A DNA stretch of 64,000 nucleotides from Callorhinus ursinus (Eukaryota > Chordata > Mammalia > Carnivora > Otariidae). The translations under genes and the position numbers were made by a program. Position 1 is the first letter of the stretch; each line of letters starts with the position of its first letter. The notes under the pieces were generated by a model. It saw only the letters and a program-made list of their open reading frames with translations. It was not told where the DNA came from and searched no databases. Positions 50,601-59,352 of the stretch are shown here, piece by piece. The stretch covers positions 5,401,862 to 5,465,861 of the forward strand of contig NW_020313168.1 in the NCBI RefSeq assembly GCF_003265705.1. The letters run 5' to 3'.

Positions 50601-53600
50601 GGCTATAATTTTTTACTCTTTAACACTGTAGTAAAATATATCCTTGGAATGAAAGAGTATATATAATGTTTACATGCATTTTAATTTCTGATTTACTATA
50701 TAGCGAATAATAGTAACATACATATGCATGTTTTATATAGGAGTGTATATGTTGCGTTTGTATGTTATTCTATTATACATACAATTTTAAATTTATATCT
50801 GGTAAGAGTAAGAATTCAACTAGTAGAATACAACTAGTAACTTGGAAGCTCCCTTTGGCCCCACGCTGGTTATTCCTCTTTCTCTTCCAGAGGTAACTGC
50901 TTTCCTTTTGCCAGGCTCCGAAAGTTACTCTCCTCTGTGTTCCGAATGTTTTCTATCATCCCTTCAGTTTCAACTCCAGTTTGATTCTGTCTGGAGTTTA
51001 TTTTTGAGTGTGGTGTAAGGATCTCCTTCACCTTTTTGCATGAGGATGATGGATTATTCGGGTACAGTTTACGGACCACACCATCCCTTACCCATTCACC
51101 TGCAGGGCCAGCTCCGTCAGGCGTGCGGCCCGTGTTCTCCTCTCGTGCTCTTTTCCGGATGCTGTTCTGCTCTGCTGATTTATTCTCTGTACTTGCACCA
51201 GCACGGTGAATGCCTATGACTTGAGTCTTGGTGTCTGGTGGAGCAAGGCCCCCAGCAGGTTTTTCCTCAGGCACAGCTGGACTCTTTCTGTCCCTTTGCT
51301 CTTTCATATACATTTTTAAATCACCTTTGTCAGGTTTAATTTTGTTTTAAAGGTGTGGATCATTCTGTTCACCCTGAAGAGGGGTGGAAGGAAGAGTGAC
51401 AGTTTTGGAACTTTGTGGCGAGAAGTAAAATGACTTGGGAAAAGTGCACTTCTCATTAGATTCTCTACCCCATGTGACCTTGAAATCTTCATTGCTTAGT
51501 TACTGCTTCTAACTTTTTTCACGAACCTGGCACTATTTTCAGCCATTCCCCTAACCCCTCCCTTTTTGTAAAAACACCTCCCAGCCCCCACCCCACCCCA
51601 CCCCCAAGTTTTAAAGACTGTCTTTCACAGTGTGGAGGTTGGAGGGGGAGTGGCTGCTCTCCAAAGTCTGCCAAGGCAGCAGTAGAGCTGGGAATTAGAT
51701 ATTATGTGAATGTCAGATTGAGTGCCAGATGACTCCGAGGGCTGTCGAGCAATAATGACCATTTGATGTCTTATATTCAGCAGTCCTGTGAGAAAGCCGA
51801 GGCCCAAGAGGTTAAGGCACGTGTTTGTAGTTAACAGCCACAGAGAGTCAGAATCAGGAGTTGATCCAACTTCCTAACCTTGAAAAGACTCTGAGAGCTT
51901 TAACAGGGCTCAGAAAACCTTCAAATTGTGTTGCCCCGATGCCCCCGGATCCATCCGCGCGTAACCATCCAAAGAGACCGTCCCTTAGTATCTTCTGAGA
52001 AGAGAAGGTCATCAGATGAGTAGGAGCAGCTGTTGTGCGAGCTCAGTATCCTTGTAGTGTGGGCCAGGCAGTTACTGATCCTTGTTCCAGGAATGGGCTT
52101 GCCATCCATGGATCATCTCAAGGACTAACAGTGACCTCTGAAGTCAGTAGCTTTGGGGCTCTTTAAGACAGAAACAGAGGATATAATTCAAACTAAAATC
52201 AGATTTCGTCATAAGGTCTTATACCGGCCCACTGCAGATCTGCCACTGAATAGCAGCCAGAATTGAGGCTCAGGTCAAATGGCCCTGCTGTGTGACACGC
52301 CCTCGCCCCCACACCCTTCCCCTAGGTCAGTCCCAACTTGTGGTCCAGTGCTCTTCTCAGAACGCCAGCTTCCCTGAGCATAACCTGAGCTGACGTGTGG
52401 TACATTCCAGCTACCTGACTTATATCAAGTTGTCCACGGCCGTCAGGCGGAACGAGAACATGGCCAAGGGGCTGCAGAAGGCACTACAGCAGCAGCCGGA
52501 AGATGACAGCAAGCGCTCCCCACGGCCCCAGGACCTCATCCGGCTCTATGACATCATTCTGCAGGTGACCCTCGAGGACTGGGGAAGCAGGGCCTGTCCT
52601 TTGCAGACACAGAATGACTTAGCTTTGCGTAGCGACGGGGCTGGGACCAGCAGCAGCTGTTAGTGGCTCAGGAAGAGAGGCCTTGTTCTCATTCAGCAGT
52701 GAGCCCTGATGCTCGACGTGTTGGTGTGTAGAGGCCACCAAGCCCTCGGGTGATCACTGAGCGCTTTGCCTGCTCAAGATCCTCTCCCACGTGCTGTGGG
52801 ACTTCTGACACCTGAGGCCACACTGTCTTGGCGCACTGGGGGTTGGTCAGTAAGAATGAGAGACACATGCACACCATCCAGGCATCTGTGGGAGCTGCCA
52901 AACGGAGGGCCGCTCTGAAATGAAAGATCAGACCAAGAGATCCCCTCTAGTTGACTTGGTCTGAGAAGTCTCGGAAGGAGGTGAGGTGTGAATGGAGTCA
53001 TAAAGGACAAACAGGCTTTCGGTAGCAGAGAGGGGGTGGCGGTGATGCTAGGCGGGGCTGCTGCCAGGCCACTCCTCACAGACCTTCCCATTATTGCTGG
53101 CCTGGGCTCTCTTTTTGCTTGTGTGTGTTTTTACAAGGTCTCCTGTGAAAAACCCAATCTGAGGCCTGCTCTTCATGAGTTCTCTTGTTGCATCTCTTAT
53201 GCAGAATCTGGTGGAATTGCTCCAGCTTCCTGGGTTAGAGGAGGACCGAGCCTTCCAGAAAGAGATAGGCCTCAAGACACTGGTGTTTAAGGCTTATAGG
53301 TAAGGTCCCATGAGGCGGATGGGGCTCTCCTGTGCTGCCTGCTGGCTCTGTAAGCCTTGGGAGCATGGACCAGACTCCAGAAGATTGGGTCGTTGGCTGT
53401 ATGGTTACCTTTCCAGTGGTCAGAACAGTCAGCCCAGCATGTTCAAGGGAAGTCTTTGCTAAAGGTACTGGCTGGGGGTTTCCAGTGTACCTCATTTGTT
53501 CTTTGGATAGGGCGGAGGAGGTGGGGGGTACACGCCAGGGTCTTCTCCCTCCTTTTCCCTCCTTCCTCCCGGTGGAAAAGGGACAAGTGTAGGAAAAGGT

Positions 53601-56600
53601 GTTAGTTAACAGAACCAGAGTGGAATCTGAACTGAATTAGGAGAAAGCTAAGGCTCCGTTTTTTGTTTTTGTTTTTAAATGAATCGTCTTACTTGTAATT
53701 TGGAGGTGGGCTGTGTGGTGCAAGAGAAGGGTGTGGACGGAATGGCAGAATAGAGCCGGGTGTGTAATTGCCCCCCCCGCCCCCCGGCCCTCACACCCCA
53801 GTACTCTGTTACTCTCTGGCATGCCCCATCTTCACTCTTGTTAGCCCTCTTCCAGGCCATGTTCTGTCAGGAACCAGCAGCCCTCAGGCTCTGTTGACCC
53901 CAGTGGAATAGTTTCCATTAGCAAGAGGATTCTTGGGTTTGGTTTTTGAAAAAGAGGTGAGCAGGGTTGACCGAGCTGGCTGGACATGTGGGCAGGGGGT
54001 GGGGCTCATTTGGGCAGCATTCCTCCTCCGTGCCTGTCCCAGCTTCCACCATGTGCCTTTGGGAGCCGCAGAGTCAGACAGTAAGTAGAAGACAGGGGGT
54101 CTGTTACAGCGTGGGACGTGCACGGCGCAGGGAAGAGTGGAGGGTAGCCTGGCAAGCCGAGGCATGGAGAATGTCGGGGTCTTCCCTGCAGTGATCCTGA
54201 GGTTAAGAAGCCTGTTTCCAAATCTAAAATTGAGCCTACACTTCAAGGAAAGCCTTGATCTTCTAGAATATTCTGGTTCTTTCCCTTCCCCGCCAGGTGT
54301 TTTTTCATTGCTCAGTCCTACGTGTTGGTGAAGAAGTGGAGCGAAGCCCTTGTCCTGTATGACCGAGTCCTGAAGTACGCAAACGAAGTCAATTCTGACG
54401 CTGGGGCCTTCAGGAACAGCTTAAAGGTGCGGCACTGCTCCTTGCCCCCACGCCCAGGGAAGCTATGCAGTGAGACGACCTCAGGCCCATCCTCCCTGGC
54501 CAGCTGCGGGTGTGGTGTGGCCCTGAGCGCTCCAGGCCTGAGATGGACTCGGGTACTAAGAAGGAAAGCCATTCCTCTGGTTAAGATAAACTTGAAGTAC
54601 TCTTCTCAGATTCAGCTACATGTTATAGTCACCTGAAAAGATTTTTAAAAGATGGCTGTCTGTGTCCCATCCCCCCAGATTCTGGTTTTGATCCCTGTAG
54701 GGTCTGGGGTGTGCATTGGGATTTTGTAAAGCCCCTCACCGATTGTGATATGCAGCCGAGTTGAGCGTCCGTGATGAAGCCTTTCCCCACAAAGTGTGCC
54801 TGTACCAGCAACAGCATTTGGGAACTTGTTAGAAACCTCCCAGGCCCTATCTGCCTTTTAGCAACCCCCCCAGGCAGTCTGGGTATACCTTCAAAGCTTA
54901 CCTGCTGATGGAAAGTACCTGGTGGTTTGGTTCATTTTGCTGCTTGTTGAATGACAGCTGGCTTTTTAAGCTGTGGACTGCCGTGATGATGTGGGGATCG
55001 AAGCACCAGCTGGTCCAGGGAACCCAGGCGCGTTCGTTTACTAGTGGAGACCGTTGGGGAAGATAAGCCGGGGTTGCCCTGGGCAGGCTGGTGTGGAAGC
55101 CGCTGCTCTGTGGGCGTTCACCTGTTCCCTCAGAACAGCACTGGGTTCTGGGATAACGTACACACCAGGCTTCTGCCTTCAGAGCCACACAGACTTGCAT
55201 GTGGGAAGGAGGAGGTCCTCGAGTGAAGGTGGGGATGGGAAGGAGAAGGTGAGGGGTTATGTGGCCAGCGTGGTGGCAGCGTAATGATGGGGTGTCCTTG
55301 GCCCCGGGGTGTGGAGGCAGACTGTGTGGATGATTATCCCAGGAGGCAGGGAGAGGTGTTTACAAATCCCTGTCTGACCTGGGTCTGAGAAAAGAGGCGG
55401 GAGGGGTTCACATCTTTCCAGATTTTGCCAGGTAAGAGACTGCAGCCTGCCACGGGGCCCCTTTGTCCTTCAGTCTCCTCCTCTGTAAAGTGGAGTACAG
55501 ATTAATTCAGGATTATTAGGAAAATGGAATTAGCAATTGTGTGAACTGCTCAGAAGGCACCTGGCCCATCGTGCATATAGCATGTGATACGCTTATTCAT
55601 AATACTGTCCTCGCTACTGTCTCGAGGCATTATTATTTAAGCTAAGGCATCACTTTTCCTGTCTGAAACAAGTTAGTGCCCTTTTTTTTTTTTTTTTTAA
55701 GATTTTATTTATTTGATAGAGTGAGTGAGAGAGAGCAGGAGCAGGTGGAGGGGCAGAGGGAGAAGCAGGTCCCCGCTGAGCAGGGAGCCCGATCTGAACT
55801 GAAGGCAGACGCCTAACCGAGCCACCCAGGCGCCCGTTTTGTTTTTTTAAGTAGGCTCCACACCCACCGTGGGGCTTGACCTCGCGACCCTGAGATTAAG
55901 AGTCACATGCTCTGTCGAGGGACCTAGCCAGGCGCCCCAGGCTAGCGTGTTTTGTTTTGTTTTGTTTTTTAAATAGGGTAAACTGTTTATAAAGTCTAAA
56001 ATCCTGTGAAAATAGTGGTGGGAGCACTTAGCTCAGGTTAGTTTGGCACACTTGTCTGGCCCGGCTCTGGCTCATGAGTACATGTTTTCTGAATCATTAC
56101 AGGACCTGCCCGACGTGCAAGAGCTCATCACGCAAGTGAGGTCAGAAAAGTGTTCTCTGCAGGCAGCAGCCATCCTTGGTGAGCCACTTGCCTCTTCTTG
56201 CGACATGTTCCCAAATTTCCTTCGCTGGTATCTCTCCCCTCTCCTGCCCCCTACACTCCTGTTCTAGTTAATCTGTAAGATTTTTATTTTTTTCTGCCAT
56301 TATTTCTGCCACATGAAGGCATCAAACTGTGTGGAGGAATTTATTTAATTTTTTTTCCCCCAAAGATTTTATTTATTTATTTGACAGAGACAGCGAGAGA
56401 GGGAACACAAGCGGGAGTAGAAGAGGGAGAAGCAGGCTCCCTGCAGAGCAGGGAGCCTGATGCAAGGCCCGATCCCAGGACCCTGGGTCCATGACCCGAG
56501 CCTAAGGCAGACGCTTAACAACTGAGCCACCCAGGCGCCCCTACTTATTTATTTTTTAAGATTTTATTTATTTGAGGGAGAGTGAGAGAGGGAGCACAAG

Positions 56601-57779
56601 CAGGGGGAGGGGTAGAGGGAGAAGCAGGCTCCCCGCTGAGCAGGGAGCCCGATGCGGGGCTCGATCCCAGGACCCTGGGATCATGACCTGAGTAGAAGGC
56701 AGATGCTTGACTCAGTGAGCCCCCTGGGCGCCCCTGTGTGGAAGAATTTAGAGAACCAGTTCCGAGGTTCCTCCTCCCTAATAGTATTTTTCGTACAACT
56801 GTCGGGCCTCCACTGGTCTGACGACTTTGCTTCTGGGGTCTATCGTCTGTTTGTCGGCGCTTCTTAGCAGACCTCGACCCAGGAAGGAAAGGGCTATAAC
56901 TTCCCCACGTGTTGCTGCCTTTGCTCTTGGGATATAGAATCCATACATGTGACAGGTGTCATTTGTGACTATATTGTGTTACATCCCTGTTCTTATTGAA
57001 TCCCTATGCGACTTACAGATGCAAGTGACTCCCACCAAACGGAGACTTCCTCCCAAGTCAAGGACAACAAGGTATGTCTGGGATGCAGCTTTTGAGGAAT
57101 AAAGAGGAGAATTCATAACTCACTAGAAATGTGTGCTTAGTTGTAGAACAGAGAGCCCTTCATTTCTAAGCAAACCCCCCGCTTGCCTCCCTTCTTCTGC
57201 TCGGAGACGTCACAGCTGTTGTGTAAGGTTTGTCCGTGGCAGCTAGGGACACAGCTGGCCCCAGACAAGGAGCTTAGGAACTTGTGCTTTGCGGCGCAGC
57301 CGGCTAGGAACTCGGCCTGGGACGCCCAGTACGCCTGTGCCCCTGGCCCGGCCCACGCCTCTCCCCACCTCACTAGGTTTCAGTGACTCTCAGCTATGAG
57401 ATGGGGATGGGATGACACCCTTGTAGCGGATTGGTGGGGATCAAGCGAGGAAGCCCATGTAGGCTCTGAACTGGGTGCTCAGCACGTAGTGAGTGTTCCA
57501 CTGGTGGTCTGTGATTAACTCCTGGGTTCCTCCCTTTGGTTTGACTCCCAGCCTCTGGTCGAACGGTTTGAGACATTCTGCCTGGACCCTTCCCTCGTCA
57601 CCAAGCAAGCCAACCTCGTGCACTTCCCGCCGGGATTCCAGCCCATCCCTTGCAAGCCTTTGTTCTTTGACCTGGCCCTCAACCATGTGGCTTTCCCACC
57701 TCTTGAGGACAAGTTGGAGCAGAAGACCAAGAGTGGCCTCACTGGATACATCAAGGGCATCTTTGGATTCAGGAGCTAA
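26328..57779 (+). CDS. SRP68: SRP68, signal recognition particle 68 kDa subunit
   Basis: SRP68 pairs with SRP72, binds and bends SRP RNA, and helps target ribosome-nascent chains to the ER. Sixteen exons: 26328-26496, 28010-28076, 30640-30753, 33128-33323, 35098-35180, 35663-35772, 36131-36213, 38130-38270, 47777-47875, 50531-50595, 52411-52564, 53205-53299, 54297-54426, 56103-56178, 57019-57071, 57552-57779. They total 1863 nt, giving 620 aa (human 627). A Gly/Ser-rich tract (residues 9-30) precedes ENKENERPSAGSKANKEFG. The RNA-binding region follows, with basic CSRRQRRLRKTLNFKMGNRH, then helical repeats and the SRP72-binding C-terminus ending YIKGIFGFRS. The start is set by homology and a strong Kozak context (A at -3, G at +4). 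The reading frame is open further upstream, but that part lies in promoter sequence. Intron 8 is the longest (9.5 kb). All introns are GT-AG. Confidence 0.97.
28386..28534 (-). repeat. Short tRNA-SINE with (ATGT)n tail, SRP68 intron 2
   Basis: (ATGT)n and variants at 28400-28445 replace the usual tail. TTTGAACTTGCAGCCCCAAG and GAGCCAACCAGGCACCC mark the body. Confidence 0.8.
28622..28809 (-). repeat. CAN SINE with 18-bp perfect target duplication
   Basis: The direct repeat AACAAATTTAATATGACT flanks the element at 28604-28621 and 28810-28827, indicating a recent insertion. Confidence 0.96.
28906..29109 (-). repeat. CAN SINE, SRP68 intron 2
   Basis: Reverse-complement SINE ending GAGCCACCCAGGCGCCCC; flanks share CCAACC.TTTA. 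Confidence 0.94.
29139..29344 (+). repeat. CAN SINE, forward, 14-bp target duplication
   Basis: GAAGATACAGGCTT is repeated perfectly at 29125-29138 and 29345-29358 around a full-length forward SINE. Confidence 0.96.
29359..29500 (-). repeat. CAN SINE, tail-truncated
   Basis: Starts within the GA-rich part (GGGGGGAGGGGCAGAGGG) and ends GAGCCACCCAGGTGCCCC; the A-tail portion is missing. Confidence 0.88.
29871..29995 (-). repeat. Short CAN SINE next to a (TC)n tract
   Basis: T tract, GGGGCTCGATCTCACAGG, GAGCCACCTAGGTGCCC. The GA-rich section is lost. Confidence 0.85.
30031..30229 (-). repeat. CAN SINE, SRP68 intron 2
   Basis: Full-length reverse-complement SINE; AAAAATGCTTTTTTATT-like flanks on both sides fit a target duplication. 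Confidence 0.95.
30232..30600 (-). repeat. Old L1 fragment
   Basis: CAGTATAATTTATATACAG, ACCAGCATCCCAGAAGTCTC and neighbouring phrases match antisense L1M-type sequence. It reaches close to SRP68 exon 3. Confidence 0.6.
30785..31000 (+). repeat. MIR SINE, SRP68 intron 3
   Basis: TTATAGGATGAGGGGACTGGGGCTCAGAGAGG and flanking sequence follow the MIR core. Confidence 0.7.
31266..31448 (-). repeat. CAN SINE, SRP68 intron 3
   Basis: Reverse-complement SINE lacking part of the middle, ending GAGCCACCCAGGCATCCC. Confidence 0.92.
31470..31568 (-). repeat. Short tRNA-SINE, SRP68 intron 3
   Basis: About 100 nt: T tract, GGGGCTTGAACTCACAACCC, GAGTCAGCCAGGCGTCCC. An older short subtype without the GA-rich section. 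Confidence 0.85.
31863..32054 (-). repeat. CAN SINE with 15-bp target duplication
   Basis: GAGATCCTTTATTTT is repeated perfectly at 31848-31862 and 32055-32069. Confidence 0.96.
32093..32269 (-). repeat. CAN SINE, SRP68 intron 3
   Basis: Reverse-complement SINE ending GAGCCACCCAGGCACCC. Confidence 0.95.
32340..32525 (+). repeat. MIR SINE, SRP68 intron 3
   Basis: TACATGTATTACTAC, GACTGAGGCACAGAAAGATT and CTGACTCTAGAGCCTTTTTC follow MIR order. Confidence 0.8.
32781..32985 (-). repeat. Diverged CAN SINE
   Basis: GGGCTCGATCTCAACAAGTC and GATCATGACCTGAGCC are recognisable; the head end has decayed into a C-rich run. Confidence 0.8.
33501..33608 (-). repeat. Short tRNA-SINE with (ATGT)n tail
   Basis: TATGTATGTATG tail, CTTGAATTCATGACCCC, CCAACTGAGCCTGCC. 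Lies about 180 nt after SRP68 exon 4. Confidence 0.8.
33763..33958 (-). repeat. CAN SINE, SRP68 intron 4
   Basis: Full-length reverse-complement SINE; GAAATGA.AT flanks both sides. Confidence 0.95.
34141..34332 (-). repeat. CAN SINE, SRP68 intron 4
   Basis: Reverse-complement SINE, first of three in close succession. Confidence 0.94.
34373..34567 (-). repeat. CAN SINE, SRP68 intron 4
   Basis: Reverse-complement SINE behind a (CT)n tract, ending GAGCCACCCAGGCGCCCC. Confidence 0.95.
34580..34775 (-). repeat. CAN SINE, SRP68 intron 4
   Basis: Older reverse-complement copy with GAAACCAAGAGCTGG in the body. Confidence 0.92.
34807..34982 (+). repeat. tRNA-SINE, forward, older subtype
   Basis: GGTGCCTGGGTGGTGCGGTTGG head, GAGTTCAAGCCCCATG, then an AAAT/AAAAT-rich tail. 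Confidence 0.88.
35280..35470 (-). repeat. CAN SINE, SRP68 intron 5
   Basis: Older reverse-complement copy ending GTCGACTGAGCAAGC in place of the usual head. Confidence 0.88.
36240..36545 (-). repeat. Old L1 fragment, SRP68 intron 7
   Basis: AAAATCACATGGTAAAATCAGAGGTAACCACTAC-type wording matches antisense old L1. Similar L1 sequence resumes at about 37440-37790 after SINE insertions. Confidence 0.5.
36560..36745 (-). repeat. CAN SINE, SRP68 intron 7
   Basis: Older reverse-complement copy ending GAGCCACCCAGTTGCCCC. Confidence 0.92.
36779..36970 (-). repeat. CAN SINE, SRP68 intron 7
   Basis: Reverse-complement SINE with GAGGGAGGGAGGG in the GA tract. Confidence 0.94.
37001..37202 (+). repeat. 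CAN SINE, forward, with target duplication
   Basis: GGGATCTCAG flanks it at 36991-37000 and 37203-37212. Full-length, forward. Confidence 0.95.
37234..37427 (-). repeat. CAN SINE with 10-bp target duplication
   Basis: CAGTAACGTG repeats at 37224-37233 and 37428-37437. Confidence 0.95.
37440..37790 (-). repeat. Old L1 fragment, SRP68 intron 7
   Basis: ATAGCCACATAGTACTCTATTG and TTCCTAATTATGGGGTTG match antisense L1M-type 3' sequence. Confidence 0.6.
37795..37920 (-). repeat. Short tRNA-SINE, SRP68 intron 7
   Basis: GGGGCTTGAACTCACTACC, GAGCCAGCCAGGCGCCCC; near-duplicate flanks GTGTTG.TCTTTTT suggest its target site. Confidence 0.88.
38384..38945 (+). other. Unexplained exon-like segment with RG-type hexamer repeat
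   Basis: Within SRP68 intron 8, just after exon 8, this stretch is CpG-richer than its surroundings. It contains a GTGGAC hexamer repeated about four to five times (38476-38505), which in one frame reads (Arg-Gly)n. Further right, about 38747-38890, one plus frame stays open with protein-like composition (YEQLKEFHKMSDP, ALYKVDSDGDTFGISV). Other frames have stops and no single frame spans the region. I do not recognise a parent gene. A decayed retrocopy is one explanation; chance is another. Confidence 0.3.
39830..39980 (+). repeat. MIR SINE, SRP68 intron 8
   Basis: TCATTGTACAGATGAGAAAAC and GACTCCAAAGCTCGTGTTCC match the MIR core order. Confidence 0.75.
40503..40701 (-). repeat. CAN SINE, SRP68 intron 8
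   Basis: Older reverse-complement copy ending GAGCCACCCAGGTGCCCC. Confidence 0.93.
40774..40868 (+). repeat. Short tRNA-SINE, forward
   Basis: GGGGTACCTGGCTGTCTCAGTCGG, AAATTCAAGCCCCACGTTGG, short A-rich end. Confidence 0.85.
41072..41266 (+). repeat. CAN SINE, forward, SRP68 intron 8
   Basis: GGGGCGCCTGGGTGGCTCAG head, full body and AAATAAATAAAATC tail. A well-preserved copy. Confidence 0.96.
41391..41515. repeat. MER5-like hAT fragment
   Basis: GGCCCCACCCCCCAGAGATT, GATTTAGTAAGTCTGCACTGGGG and AGATGATGCTAATTCTGCTGG follow the order of MER5A-type non-autonomous hAT elements. Confidence 0.65.
41580..41750 (+). repeat. CAN SINE, forward, 14-bp target duplication
   Basis: AAGGCTTTGGCAAG flanks it at about 41566-41579 and 41751-41764. 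A small internal deletion shortens the body. Confidence 0.96.
41846..42043 (+). repeat. CAN SINE, forward, 11-bp target duplication
   Basis: CAGAGGCTTAG repeats at 41835-41845 and 42044-42054. Confidence 0.96.
42090..42560 (-). repeat. L1 ORF2-region fragment
   Basis: GGTTTGGTATCAGGGTTGTAC, AACAAGTTTGGAGATTTTCC and ACTAGTGAAACTATTGGGC match the reverse complement of the L1 reverse-transcriptase region. Strongly diverged and non-coding. Confidence 0.65.
42929..43128 (-). repeat. CAN SINE with 10-bp target duplication
   Basis: TCCCGGTAAG repeats at 42919-42928 and 43129-43138. Confidence 0.96.
43527..43633 (-). repeat. Short tRNA-SINE
   Basis: TTTTGAACCCACAACCGAG and GAGCCAGCCAGGCGCCCC; flanks share TTCA.TGTTTCTT. 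Confidence 0.87.
44086..44280 (-). repeat. CAN SINE with 11-bp target duplication
   Basis: CCATTTGTCCT repeats at 44075-44085 and 44281-44291. Confidence 0.95.
44601..44747 (-). repeat. CAN SINE, head-truncated
   Basis: Reverse-complement SINE that stops after GATCATGACCTGAGCC, so the tRNA-like head is missing. Confidence 0.88.
45640..45680. repeat. (TG)n microsatellite
   Basis: TGTGTGTGTGTG with TATG and ACATACGTACATAC interruptions in SRP68 intron 8. Confidence 0.85.
46009..46334 (-). repeat. Two SINEs inside one 16-bp target duplication
   Basis: A full-length SINE (46009-46231) and a short older-type SINE (46232-46334), both reverse-complement, lie together between copies of CATCACAGAAAGTTCT (45993-46008 and 46335-46350). 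The full-length one likely inserted into the tail of the short one. Confidence 0.92.
46985..47180 (-). repeat. CAN SINE, SRP68 intron 8
   Basis: Full-length reverse-complement SINE; TGCACAATTTCT occurs at both ends (46975-46986, 47183-47194). Confidence 0.95.
49030..49125 (+). repeat. MIR/L2-like fragment
   Basis: GCATATTCAAAGCAGG..., CCATGGTGCC and TTCAATAAATATTTGTTAAG match the common end of old MIR/L2 elements. Confidence 0.5.
49399..49566 (+). repeat. CAN SINE, forward
   Basis: GGGGCCCCTGGGTGGCTTAG head and GATAAATAAATCAAATC tail. A middle segment is missing. Confidence 0.93.
49594..49804 (-). repeat. CAN SINE with 10-bp target duplication
   Basis: TCCTTTGGAA repeats at 49584-49593 and 49805-49814. 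Confidence 0.94.
50870..51345 (-). repeat. Old L1 fragment, SRP68 intron 10
   Basis: TTTGATTCTGTCTGGAGTTT, GTGTGGTGTAAGGATCTCC and GAGTCTTGGTGTCTGGTGG match antisense L1 ORF2/3' wording. No coding capacity remains. Confidence 0.65.
51740..51880 (+). repeat. MIR-like fragment, SRP68 intron 10
   Basis: GCAGTCCTGTGAGAAAGCCGAGGCCCAAGAGG followed by CAGAATCAGGAGTTGATCC resembles a decayed MIR core. Confidence 0.45.
54615..54860. repeat. MER5-like hAT fragments, SRP68 intron 13
   Basis: GTTATAGTCACCTGAAAAG, CCAGATTCTGGTTTTGATCC, GTCTGGGGTGTGCATTGGG and AACAGCATTTGGGAACTTGTTAG follow MER5-type order, possibly as two partial copies. Confidence 0.55.
55681..55834 (-). repeat. CAN SINE, internally deleted
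   Basis: Reverse-complement SINE in which GGAGCCCGAT runs straight into CTGAACTGAAGG, losing the B-box part. Confidence 0.9.
55836..55939 (-). repeat. Short tRNA-SINE
   Basis: AAGTAGGCTCCACACCCACC, GGGGCTTGACCTCGCGACCC and CCAGGCGCCCC, directly after the previous SINE. Upstream of SRP68 exon 14. Confidence 0.87.
56352..56541 (-). repeat. CAN SINE, SRP68 intron 14
   Basis: Full-length reverse-complement SINE ending GAGCCACCCAGGCGCCCC; followed at once by another. Confidence 0.95.
56543..56733 (-). repeat. CAN SINE, SRP68 intron 14, second of pair
   Basis: Reverse-complement SINE ending GAGCCCCCTGGGCGCCCC. Confidence 0.95.
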
Positions 57780-58347
57780 CCAGGCTCTTCTTGGGGGCAG
57801 GGGGAGATTCTCACTCTTCATCTGTATTGTGAGAAAACCCCAGCAAGTTCCATGATACTAAGTCCAGGTCTGCATTGGCCCAGGGCAGGAGCGTAACGTC
57901 CTCAGCCCTGCGTCCCTCTGTCTTGTGTGTTTGTGCACTTGCGGTTCTTAACCGGTGTGCTAGAAGGGGGACCCTGCCGTCTTCTGGTGGATGTGTGTGG
58001 GATCCCTCTGTCTGCACCTACTGGGGGAAGGGCCGCTGCCATCTGGCCCCGTGGCCTGTGGGAGCCGCGCTCGGGTGGGTCCACGCCAGGCATGGATGGG
58101 AGCTCGGAACTTTGTGTCGTGTCTCTTCAGTACCGCGGATTTGCAGCGGACGACTCCTCGCCATGAGCATCCAGAGTCCCGTGAAGAGTCTGTGACCGGG
58201 GACCACCGGCAGCGCCGCCCACAGCTACAGTCAGCCTTATGCCCTGTCACCTCCAAGTGGGAGTTAAGTTTCAGAACAAGCAAAGAGCTCTATTTTTAGA
58301 AGAAATGTGTTACACTCAGAAATGATGAAAACAAATCTTATATTAAA
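57780..58347 (+). terminator. SRP68 3'UTR and poly(A) signal ATTAAA
   Basis: Unique sequence follows the TAA at 57777-57779. ATTAAA at 58342-58347 is the first good poly(A) hexamer, giving a 3'UTR of about 0.57-0.6 kb. A later AATAAA at 58951 could serve a longer transcript but lies beyond two SINEs. Confidence 0.65.
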
Positions 58348-58562
58348 AAGGCAAAGATGCTGGAGACTGTGCCCATGTTTTTACATGCTCTCATCTCTGG
58401 TCCCAGTGCCCTCCTAGGGACCTTGTCGCTCGATCCTGTCCTGGGGGGTGTCCCCTGACTTCTGGCAGCTCGGGTGTGTCTGAGGCCAGTTAAGGGGATA
58501 TTAGAGGCACTTTCTAAATCTGAAATTTTTAGATGCCATAGATTATATTTAAATCAATTTCC

Positions 58563-58661
58563 TTTTTTTTTAAAAGCTCTACGCCTAATGTGGGTCTCAC
58601 ACTCATGACCCCGAGATCAAGAGTCACGTGCTCTACAGACTGAGCCAGCCAGGTGCCCCCA
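58563..58661 (-). repeat. Short tRNA-SINE downstream of SRP68
   Basis: T tract, GTCTCACACTCATGACCCC, GAGCCAGCCAGGTGCCCC; CAATTTCC flanks both sides. Confidence 0.88.
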
Positions 58662-58670
58662 ATTTCCTTT

Positions 58671-58850
58671 TTTTTTTTTTTTTTTTTAAAGATTTTATTC
58701 ATTTGAGAGAGAGTGCATGAGCAGGGGGAGAGGAAGAAGCAGACTTCCTGCTGAGCAGGGAACCCGATGAGGGGCTCGATCCCAGGAGCTGGAGATCATG
58801 ACCTGAGCCAAAAGCAGATGCTTAACCGTCTGAGCCACCCAGGCGCCCCT
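58671..58850 (-). repeat. CAN SINE downstream of SRP68
   Basis: Reverse-complement SINE ending GAGCCACCCAGGCGCCCC; ATTTCCTTTTT occurs on both sides. Confidence 0.95.
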
Positions 58851-59352
58851 CCCCCGATTTCCTTTTTAAGTTTTTCCTTTGGTGACCCTTTTTCTATTTC
58901 TATCATAGCATCAATAATAGAAGTCCTAAAAGCAGTGAAAGAAAGCGAGCAATAAAAGTGATTTAGACGTGCGTTGTATCTGAAACTTCTGAATCCCTTT
59001 GGAGATGGAAATTCACTTGCCCCGTAGGAAAGTGAAGCCACAAAGGGAAATGTTGGCTTCAGTGTGGCGTAAACCTGGAGCTGATCAGAGCAGCTTGAAG
59101 GGGAGGCTGGGTGGTTAAAGACAAGAGAACATCATTTCACGCTGGACCCACTGTGGGCATGGCCATGCCTCTTGTTTTCCCAGGGAACTGCAGAGGGGGG
59201 GAGTTGCCAGAAGTTAGAAGACAGGAAAACAAATCAGACTTCTTTGTTAGAATTGAATGTTGTCAAGGACTCCAGATGCTCAGATTGTGATCTCTCCTCC
59301 CCCCAGGATTTGCTTTGGGTCAAAGAGCCTTAGGAAGCTGATTTTGTTTTTA